Assembly (NCBI GenBank): GCA_903970565.1
Contig: CAJCJE010000227.1
Coordinates: 1-6,844, forward strand
Source of the DNA: Candidatus Melainabacteria bacterium
GTDB lineage: Bacteria; Actinomycetota; Actinomycetes; Mycobacteriales; Pseudonocardiaceae
Direction: 5' to 3'
Length of the DNA: 6,844 nt
A program made the translations under genes and the position numbers. Each line of letters starts with the position of its first letter. Position 1 is the stretch's first letter. The notes beneath the pieces are model-generated. The model made no database searches. It had not been told where the DNA came from and saw nothing but the letters and a program-made list of their open reading frames with translations. Of the stretch, positions 1 to 5,409 are shown one piece after another.

Positions 1-2085
1 ACGGTTGACCGCCTCGCGCCACCGGCCCTCGAACGGCAGACCGACCCGGTAGTCGTGACGCGGCACCCCGGAGAAGTTCGCGACACAGGCCAGCACCGCG
101 TCCGGCGCGGTCAGACCGCCGTTGCGCAGGAAGCACACCACGTTGTTCGCGGAGTCGTTCGCGTCGATCCAGGCGAACCCCTCCGGTGAGGTGTCCGCCG
201 CGTAGAGCGCCGGGCTGTTTCGATAGGTCGTGTTGAGGTGGCCGAGCAGGTCCTGCACTCCCTGGTGCAGCGGCTGCGCCAGAAGGTCCCAGTCCAGCGA
301 CTGATCCTCGGCCCACTCGTGCACCTGACCGAACTCGCCGCCCATGAACAGCAGCTGCTTGCCGGGATGCGCCCACATGTAGGCCAGCAACGAGCGCAGG
401 CCGGCGGCCTTGTTCCAGTCGTCACCGGGCATCCGGCCCCACAGCGACCCCTTGCCGTGCACCACCTCGTCGTGCGAGAGCGGCAGCACGAAGTTCTCGC
501 TCCAGGCGTACATCAGCGAGAAGGTCATCTCGTTGTGGTGGTAGCCACGGTGCACCGGATCATGGCTGAGGTAACGCAGGGTGTCGTGCATCCAGCCCAT
601 GTTCCATTTGAAACCGAACCCGAGGCCGCCGAGGTGGGTTGGTCGCGTCACGCCCGGCCAGGCGGTGGACTCCTCCGCGATCATCACCGCGCCGGGGTGG
701 CGCTTGTAGACCGTCGCGTTGAGTTCCTGTAGGAAGGCCACCGCGTCCAGGTTCTCGCGGCCACCGTGCACATTGGGCAGCCACTCGCCGTCCTTGCGCG
801 AGTAGTCCAGGTAGAGCATGGAGGCGACCGCGTCCACCCGCAGCCCGTCCACGTGGTACTCGGCCAGCCAGAACAGTGCGTTGGCGACCAGGAAGTTACG
901 CACCTCGCGACGGCCGAAGTCGAAGACCAGCGTGCCCCAGTCGGGCTGTTCGCCACGGCGCGGATCGGAGTGCTCGTAGACCGGGGCGCCGTCGAACCGG
1001 GCCAGGGCCCACTCATCGCGCGGGAAGTGCGCCGGCACCCAGTCCATCAGCACGCCGATGCCGCGTGAGTGCAGGTGGTCGACGAAGTAGCGGAACTCGT
1101 CGGGGGAGCCGAACCGAGGCGTCGGCGCGTAGTAGGAGGTCACCTGGTAGCCCCAGGACCCGGCGAACGGGTGCCCGGCCACCGGCAACAGCTCCACGTG
1201 CGTGAAACCGGTCTGTTCGAGGTAGTCGCCGAGTTGGCTGGCGAGTTCGCGGTAGTCCAGGCCCTTGCGCCAGGACCCCAGGTGCACCTCGTAACAGCTC
1301 ATCGGGCGCCGCGACCAGTCGGTGGCGTCGCGCTGCACCATCCACTCCGTGTCGGTCCAGGTGTAGTCCGACTCGTAGACCACCGACGCGGTGGCCGGCG
1401 GGGTCTCGGTGGCGAAGGCGAGCGGGTCGGCCTTCTCGTGCCAGTTGTTGTCGGCGCCGAGAATCCGGAACTTGTAGCGGGTACCGGCCGGCAGGCCGGG
1501 GATGAACACCTCCCACACACCGGAGGAACCCATCGACCGCAGCGGATTCGCCCGTCCGTCCCAGCCGTCGAAGTCGCCGCAGACCCGGACGCCCCTGGCA
1601 CTGGGTGCCCAGACCGCGAACGAGGTGCCGGTCACCGGACCGGCGGGGGTGTCGTAACTGCGCCGGTGCGCGCCGAGAACCTCCCAGAGCCGTTCGTGCC
1701 GGCCCTCGCCGATCAGGTGCAGATCCAGCGAGCCGACCGTGGGCAGCCAGCGGTACGGATCGTCGAGTACCTCGGTCCGGTCGCCATAGCGCACCTCGAG
1801 CCGGTAGTCGCCGGGTGGTTCGGACACCGCGCCGGAGAACAGTCCGGTGGCGATCTCCACCAACGGATGGCGTTGTTCGCCGAGCAGCACAAACACCTCG
1901 GTCGCCCCCGGCCGCAGTGCCCTGACCGCCGTGCGCGTCTGCTGGATCGTGGTGCCGCTGGTGCTGTGCGCCTGCATCGGATGCATACCCAGGACGCCAT
2001 GCGGATCATGGTGCGCACCGGACAACAGGCGGGAGACCTCACTGGGTGAGGGCGCGTGCTCCGGCCGATCGGTCGGCTCGTTCAC
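1..2085 (-). CDS. glgB: 1,4-alpha-glucan branching enzyme GlgB (3' end cut off by window edge)
   Basis: GlgB cleaves an alpha-1,4-glucan and re-attaches the fragment through an alpha-1,6 bond, forming branches in cytoplasmic glycogen. I read 695 uninterrupted codons; the family is usually about 730 residues, so some 35-45 C-terminal residues lie beyond the left edge. An N-terminal N1 region with [12 protein letters not shown] is followed by a CBM48 module ([14 protein letters not shown], about residues 155-250) and a GH13 barrel. All four GH13 motifs are present: [25 protein letters not shown] with nucleophile Asp418, MIAEEST with acid/base Glu471, and [12 protein letters not shown] with Asp539. 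The spacings of 53 and 121 residues from the nucleophile match E. coli GlgB (D405, E458, D526). The start is GTG at 2085, preceded by AAGGAG at a 5-nt spacing. One oddity: the usual Glu in LPVxEHPF is Gly304 here. The upstream neighbour is a CBS gene, not glgE/treS. Confidence 0.97.
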   Translation of the reverse strand, partial: MNEPTDRPEHAPSPSEVSRLLSGAHHDPHGVLGMHPMQAHSTSGTTIQQTRTAVRALRPGATEVFVLLGEQRHPLVEIATGLFSGAVSEPPGDYRLEVRYGDRTEVLDDPYRWLPTVGSLDLHLIGEGRHERLWEVLGAHRRSYDTPAGPVTGTSFAVWAPSARGVRVCGDFDGWDGRANPLRSMGSSGVWEVFIPGLPAGTRYKFRILGADNNWHEKADPLAFATETPPATASVVYESDYTWTDTEWMVQRDATDWSRRPMSCYEVHLGSWRKGLDYRELASQLGDYLEQTGFTHVELLPVAGHPFAGSWGYQVTSYYAPTPRFGSPDEFRYFVDHLHSRGIGVLMDWVPAHFPRDEWALARFDGAPVYEHSDPRRGEQPDWGTLVFDFGRREVRNFLVANALFWLAEYHVDGLRVDAVASMLYLDYSRKDGEWLPNVHGGRENLDAVAFLQELNATVYKRHPGAVMIAEESTAWPGVTRPTHLGGLGFGFKWNMGWMHDTLRYLSHDPVHRGYHHNEMTFSLMYAWSENFVLPLSHDEVVHGKGSLWGRMPGDDWNKAAGLRSLLAYMWAHPGKQLLFMGGEFGQVHEWAEDQSLDWDLLAQPLHQGVQDLLGHLNTTYRNSPALYAADTSPEGFAWIDANDSANNVVCFLRNGGLTAPDAVLACVANFSGVPRHDYRVGLPFEGRWREAVNR

Positions 2086-2090
2086 CTGAA

Positions 2091-2096
2091 CTCCTT
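2091..2096 (-). promoter_or_regulatory. Ribosome binding site of glgB
   Basis: On the minus strand AAGGAG stands 5 nt before the GTG at 2085. It is a near-perfect Shine-Dalgarno sequence and decides the GTG start, placing the conserved HHDPHG motif about 25 residues into the protein as is usual for GlgB. Confidence 0.85.
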
Positions 2097-2134
2097 CGCC
2101 ATAGTCGGGGAGTAGCCGATGCGCCGTCCTCGCA

Positions 2135-2164
2135 AACCTGTCCACGCCGTGGCGTGAACCTGTC
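2135..2164. promoter_or_regulatory. Palindrome framed by 8-bp direct repeats, candidate glgB operator
   Basis: The 6-bp inverted repeat CACGCC/GGCGTG (2143-2148 and 2151-2156, 2-bp centre) is flanked on each side by the same octamer AACCTGTC (2135-2142 and 2157-2164). The octamer copies start 22 bp apart, about two helical turns, so they would face the same side of the DNA. The element ends 50 bp upstream of the glgB start, where an operator or a leader hairpin would sit. No regulator can be named. The structure is seen directly; the regulatory role is inference. Confidence 0.4.
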
Positions 2165-2396
2165 TGCCCGAGGTGACGCACTGATCCGCTCATTCTGCCG
2201 CCGCCCGGTCAACCAGCCACCATCGGCTGCCGGCGAGTCGATCTTCTCCTGGTTTCGATCATGCCGGTTCCCCCGGACGAAATCCCAGAACGTCACCCGG
2301 AAGTAGTCCCGGAACGGACGACACGGCACGGGGACGCCGTCGGTGCACGACTTGTCGATCAGCAATGACTAGGCTTGAAAACGGGGTTCCCCCAAG

Positions 2397-2422
2397 CGAT
2401 CCCCTAATCAGTAAGGGGATCG
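2397..2422. repeat. Perfect 9-bp inverted repeat (hairpin or operator)
   Basis: CGATCCCCT and AGGGGATCG form a perfect 9-bp stem around an 8-nt loop (AATCAGTA). The element lies 155 bp beyond the CBS stop and about 310 bp upstream of glgB. Read on the minus strand, it could be a stem-loop terminator for the CBS transcript, but no T-run follows immediately. Actinobacterial terminators often lack one, so this does not exclude the idea. The A/T-containing centre and nearby GGGGTTCCCC (2383-2392) also suit a protein-binding site. Terminator, operator and dispersed repeat remain open. Confidence 0.45.
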
Positions 2423-2473
2423 GCGACCGGCGTCGCGAGGCGGAGTTCGCCTGCGGCGGCGGTCGCCGAACGC

Positions 2474-2529
2474 GCCGTGTACCGAGCATGGCGCAGTGCG
2501 CCGCGCAGGGGGCCGTGTGTCGAGCGTGG
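2474..2529. repeat. Two imperfect 18-bp direct repeats, 38-bp period
   Basis: GCCGTGTACCGAGCATGG (2474-2491) and GCCGTGTGTCGAGCGTGG (2512-2529) match at 15 of 18 positions, and all three differences are transitions. The start-to-start distance is 38 bp. The 20 bp between them and after the second copy do not obviously match. This could be the remnant of a small intergenic tandem array or a paired protein site; nothing here shows which. Confidence 0.4.
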
Positions 2530-2576
2530 TGTTGCGTTGTCCGGCCTGGCGGCCTGGAGTCGCTGCTCTCGGACGG

Positions 2577-3005
2577 TCAACCCTGGGAGATGTAGGACTC
2601 CAGTTGTTCCCGGTCGCTCTCCAACTGCCTGATCCGGTTCTTGACCACGTCGCCGATGCTGACGATGCCGGCCAGCCTGCCGTCGACGAGTACCGGCATA
2701 TGCCGGATGCGGCGCTGGGTCATGGTCTCGGCCAGGCTGTCCACGGTGTCCTGCGGCGAGCAGGTCACCACGCTGCTGGTCATGATCTCGCCGACGGTCG
2801 CGGTGAGCAGGCCGCTGCCGCGTTCGCGCAGTCGCCGGACGATGTCACGTTCGGAGACGATGCCGACGACATCGTCTCCCTCGGTCACCACGGCGGCGCC
2901 GATGTTGTGCTCGCCGAGTACCCCGAGCAGTTCGTTGACGGTGGCGGTCGGTGCGATGGTGGCAACCGCAGAACCCTTGTCGCGCAGTAGGTCCGAGATT
3001 TTCAT
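2577..3005 (-). CDS. Tandem CBS-domain (Bateman module) protein
   Basis: A 142-residue soluble protein made almost wholly of two CBS domains, at about residues 8-62 and 73-126. Each ends with the GIVSxxD signature (GIVSERD 48-54, GIVSIGD 113-119), whose Ser and Asp contact the ribose of adenosine ligands in characterised CBS pairs. NIGAAVV and RIRHMPVLV form the usual strand before it. A charged helix (QLESDREQLESYISQG) closes the protein, with no enzymatic or membrane domain. Stand-alone proteins of this kind probably sense AMP/ATP or another adenosine compound and act on a partner; ligand and partner are unknown here. Mycobacterial HRP1 (Rv2626c) has the same size and layout but a clearly different sequence. 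The start is ATG at 3005, with a modest GGGGAAA upstream. Gaps of 206 bp before and 491 bp after suggest its own transcript. Confidence 0.93.
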   Translation of the reverse strand: MKISDLLRDKGSAVATIAPTATVNELLGVLGEHNIGAAVVTEGDDVVGIVSERDIVRRLRERGSGLLTATVGEIMTSSVVTCSPQDTVDSLAETMTQRRIRHMPVLVDGRLAGIVSIGDVVKNRIRQLESDREQLESYISQG

Positions 3006-3073
3006 CCGTTTCCCCGATCCGTCCTGGGAGACCGGACCCCGTTGACCGGTCGCGGTGCCAATCAGGCTAGATG

Positions 3074-3087
3074 GTGATATACATCAC
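3074..3087. promoter_or_regulatory. CRP/GlxR-like palindrome upstream of the CBS gene
   Basis: GTGA-TATACA-TCAC fits the core of the CRP-family consensus TGTGA-N6-TCACA, including the central TA of the corynebacterial GlxR version. As a palindrome it is GTGAT-ATAC-ATCAC; only the outermost T and A of the consensus are missing (G and G here). It lies 69 bp upstream of the CBS start, in a non-coding spacer, as a control site should. A weak -10-like TAGCCT lies just downstream on the minus strand (3069-3064). Motif and position are seen; binding by a cAMP-dependent regulator is inference. Confidence 0.5.
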
Positions 3088-3211
3088 GGGAAGTCCGCAA
3101 CGGGATCATTACCCGGATCGGCCAGCCCAGCGGGTTTCGGTACCGGTTCAGTGCCCTACCGCGACGCCGGCGGCGACTGCGATGGTGTCGACAGGGCCTG
3201 CTCGGCTCCCG

Positions 3212-5122
3212 TCACGGGGGCGAAGGTGCCGCCGGCCTTGGCGAACCCTTGCCGAACAGCGTGCGCTGGGCGTAGTCGAAGGCGATCGAGGTGGTGCGGC
3301 TGACCGGCGTCGACGGTTCGGGTCCGCTCGGCGTGCTCGGGTAGTTCGGCAGCGCGGTCATGCCGTGCAGTACCCGGTTGGTCACCCCGTTGGGCTTTGT
3401 CGCGTACATGTCCACGGCCAGCGAGACGTTGTCGAGGTCGGCTAGCGTCCAGGCCCACTGCGCGGACCCGTCCAGTCCGGTGACGACCGGCCCGCCGCCG
3501 CGTAGCACCTGGTTCGAACCGACGTAGCCGACGGTGCCCGGCGCGGCCTGCCAGATCACCCTGCCCTGGTAGAGCACTTCGGACACCTCGTAGGGCTGGT
3601 GGTACTGGCCGTTGTTCGGGCCGATCATGAACGCGGCCGCGGCGAGCAGCGGGGTCGCGGTGACGTCGTCGTCGGTGGGCGGGACGTCCTTCGGGTTCGA
3701 GTCGCTGATGCCGACCTGGCCCAGGGCGCTGATCGCGTCCGGCCAGTCCGCCTTCGGGTCCACCGACACGCCGTCGGCCAACGCGGTGGACACGGCCGAG
3801 CCGGTCGGCCCGGCCGCCTGGAGGGCGTCGTCGAAGCCCTGGGTCAGGTAGTCGGGACCGCCGTAGAAGCCGAGCACCGCACCGCTGGTGGTATCGACCG
3901 CGGTCAGTCCGACATGCACGTTCAGGTCGGCCGGATTGCGCGTCGGGTCCAAAGAGGACAAATCCCGCTGGACGGCGGCCCGCGCGGCCTGCATGTCGGC
4001 CTGCCGGAAGGTGGTGATCACGGTGTAGCCGCCGCGGGCGATCATGTTCGAGTCCGGCACGGCCGGGTCCTGGGCGTGCAGTTTGTCCAGGTACTGGGTC
4101 GCGCCGTTGACCAGGTAGCCGTTCATCCCGGCCAGATCGTTGGGCTGGTAGGGGATCGGGGTCGGGAAGGTCAGCGTGTCGCGCACCGACCTGGTCAGCC
4201 AGCCCTCGGTGACCATGCCGTCGAGCACGTAGTTCCACCTGGCCGCCAGCGTCCTGGCCGCGCCGGGATCGGTCGAGGCGGTGCCGAAGTAGTACGGCTG
4301 CCGCACCAGGGAAGCCAGGTACGCGGCCTTGGCCGGGTCGTGGGCCAGCGCGCTCACCGGCTCGCCGAAGTAAGTCCGCGCGGCGGTCTGCACGCCGTAG
4401 GCACCGCGCGAGAAGTAGATCGTGTTCAGGTAGTTCCGTAGGATCTGGTTCTTGGACAGCTGGCCGTCGATCTTGATGGAGACCAGGATCTCGTCGAGTT
4501 TCCTGCTGTAGGTCTGCTGTTCGGTCAGGTAGTAGTTCTTCACGTACTGCTGGGTGATCGTGGAACCGCCCTGGAGGTTGCCGGAGGCGGTGAGGTCGTT
4601 TTTGGCCGCGCGCAGGATGCCGGTCGGGGAGACGCTGGCCTCGGTGTAGAAGGACCGGTCCTCGGCGGCGAGCAGGGCGTGCTGCACGTCGGGCGGAATT
4701 TGGCTCAACGGCACCGAAACCCGGTTGACGCCGACATGCGCGATCTGGGTCCTGCCGTCGGCGTAGTCGAAGATGGTGGCCTGCGCGGTGGCGAAGTCGT
4801 TGGGCCGCGGGATCTGCACCTCGTGCAGGGCATAGCAGAACCCGCCGACCAGCAGCGCGAGGAACCCGAACGCGGTACCGAGAATCAGCCGCCAGGACGG
4901 TAGCCAGTGCCGGATTCCGCTACGGCCGCGACGCGGATAGTCGATGAACCGGCGCCGCCGCTTCGGTGCGCGCCGCGGTCGTGGGGGCGTTCGTTCGATG
5001 GCATCGGACTCATCGGTGGCCGTGGTTGCGGTTGTCGCGAGAACCTCGTCGACGGCCAGTTCCCCGGTGATGGTGATCGGTTCGTCGTCCCCGTCAGCGG
5101 GGTGGATCAACTGCCCGCGCAC
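3212..5122 (-). CDS. Class A PBP-like peptidoglycan glycosyltransferase with degenerate transpeptidase domain
   Basis: A 636-residue bitopic membrane protein. The cytoplasmic tail is acidic (10-45) and then very basic (PKRRRR, 53-58), followed by one membrane helix at about 78-98. The GT51 domain (about 115-300), which polymerises lipid II outside the membrane, looks complete: AAEDRSF with catalytic Glu154, GGSTITQQYVKN (185-196), RKLDE with the second Glu211, and KNQILRNYLNTIYFSRGAYG. The C-terminal transpeptidase-like region (about 362-590) keeps family landmarks such as LTAVDTTSGAVLGFYGGPDY but has lost the penicillin-binding motifs. SxxK is SAVS (442-445), KTG is VTG (547-549), and the SxN segment is absent, with roughly 50-70 residues missing after residue 445. 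Many active actinobacterial class A PBPs exceed 700 residues. A Pro/Ser-rich tail ends it. GTG at 5122 is the first possible start after an in-frame stop at 5174-5176; AAAGG lies 9 nt before it. It probably acts as a glycosyltransferase only. Confidence 0.93.
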   Translation of the reverse strand: MRGQLIHPADGDDEPITITGELAVDEVLATTATTATDESDAIERTPPRPRRAPKRRRRFIDYPRRGRSGIRHWLPSWRLILGTAFGFLALLVGGFCYALHEVQIPRPNDFATAQATIFDYADGRTQIAHVGVNRVSVPLSQIPPDVQHALLAAEDRSFYTEASVSPTGILRAAKNDLTASGNLQGGSTITQQYVKNYYLTEQQTYSRKLDEILVSIKIDGQLSKNQILRNYLNTIYFSRGAYGVQTAARTYFGEPVSALAHDPAKAAYLASLVRQPYYFGTASTDPGAARTLAARWNYVLDGMVTEGWLTRSVRDTLTFPTPIPYQPNDLAGMNGYLVNGATQYLDKLHAQDPAVPDSNMIARGGYTVITTFRQADMQAARAAVQRDLSSLDPTRNPADLNVHVGLTAVDTTSGAVLGFYGGPDYLTQGFDDALQAAGPTGSAVSTALADGVSVDPKADWPDAISALGQVGISDSNPKDVPPTDDDVTATPLLAAAAFMIGPNNGQYHQPYEVSEVLYQGRVIWQAAPGTVGYVGSNQVLRGGGPVVTGLDGSAQWAWTLADLDNVSLAVDMYATKPNGVTNRVLHGMTALPNYPSTPSGPEPSTPVSRTTSIAFDYAQRTLFGKGSPRPAAPSPP

Positions 5123-5248
5123 GCTGCGCCGCCTTTCCCCGATTCGCGGTAACGCAAGTGACCGTTCCGTTATCTACGTGTCCAAGACGCGGATTCGGGA
5201 CGAGATGTTGTCCGGCCCGCGCGACTCGTTGATCTTGTTGGCGACGGG

Positions 5249-5278
5249 GTGACATCCGTTGCGGCAGTTGGCTAGGAT
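5249..5278 (+). promoter_or_regulatory. Housekeeping-sigma-type promoter for the ankyrin gene
   Basis: A -35 GTGACA (5249-5254) and a -10 TAGGAT (5273-5278) are separated by 18 bp. This is a good fit to the HrdB/SigA class (TTGACA/TANNNT). Transcription would start near 5285, giving a leader of about 125 nt before the ATG at 5410. No riboswitch or attenuator is recognised in that leader. Confidence 0.6.
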
Positions 5279-5398
5279 GTGGCCGCGCGGTTGAGGCCGC
5301 CGCCCGTCCGCGGGAAGGGCCGAGCCCACCTCTGAACTGCGACAAGGCCACCACATCTTCTTTCCCGCCCGGTGCCAGCGGACAACGGGCAGGTTGGG

Positions 5399-5405
5399 AA
5401 GGAAG
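5399..5405 (+). promoter_or_regulatory. Ribosome binding site of the ankyrin gene
   Basis: AAGGAAG with its AGGA core 6 nt before the ATG at 5410. This supports that start over later in-frame codons and keeps the whole N-terminal module in the protein. Confidence 0.75.
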
Positions 5406-5409
5406 CGCC

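Larger units (their letters stand above)
2086..2576. other. Long intergenic region upstream of glgB, no convincing gene
   Basis: About 490 bp between the CBS gene and glgB. Open frames exist on both strands (for example minus 2365 to 2039 and plus 2046 to 2306), but their translations are Arg/Pro/Ser-rich, match no family I know, and run into glgB or the CBS gene. I treat them as chance frames of GC-rich DNA. The region should contain the glgB promoter. I found no minus-strand -35/-10 pair that I would defend; a TTGACC lies on the minus strand around 2207-2212 but lacks a good -10 partner. The structured elements inside (2135-2164, 2397-2422, 2474-2529) are listed separately. Two CCCGGAA copies 12 bp apart lie at 2296-2314. 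Confidence 0.7.
5123..5409. other. Divergent intergenic region between the PBP and ankyrin genes
   Basis: 287 bp that must serve both divergent genes. The rightward promoter is clear (5249-5278). For the leftward PBP gene the best -10-like hexamer is TAGATA on the minus strand (5176-5171), about 50 bp before the GTG, but it has no good -35 partner. Minus-strand frames crossing this region (for example 5417 to 5094) have no family resemblance and overlap both genes. Confidence 0.55.

Noticed and set aside
1069..2049. A 326-codon plus-strand frame opposite glgB
   Set aside because: It is an antisense open frame created by GC-rich codon use; the minus-strand frame encodes complete GH13 motifs.
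2039..2365. Minus-strand frame of 108 codons as a small gene upstream of glgB
   Set aside because: It overlaps the glgB start in a different frame, has no supporting ribosome binding site and no recognisable protein family.
2365..2595. Small plus-strand frame of 76 codons across the hairpin and repeats
   Set aside because: It has no ribosome binding site that I can see, low-complexity composition, and overlaps the end of the CBS gene. The palindromic DNA it would encode makes coding unlikely.
3101..3115. CGGG-N7-CCCG inverted repeat as a terminator of the PBP gene
   Set aside because: The stem is only 4 bp, it lies nearly 100 bp past the PBP stop and has no T-run; too weak to call.
3689..3700. 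SNPK (residues 475-478 of the PBP) as a replacement SxxK active site
   Set aside because: It fits the letter pattern but sits in a loop (GISDSNPKDVPP) aligned with the region well after SxN in active PBPs, and Pro in the tetrad is unsuitable for the active-site helix.
3156..4238. A 360-codon minus-strand frame overlapping the PBP
   Set aside because: Its translation is Arg/Gly/Pro-rich with no family features and lies wholly within the PBP reading in another frame. It does not contain the missing penicillin-binding motifs, so a frameshift does not explain their loss.
5276..5357. GATGTGG/CCACATC pairing in the ankyrin gene leader as a riboswitch-like structure
   Set aside because: The left arm overlaps the -10 element and would not be transcribed; the remaining leader shows no known aptamer features.
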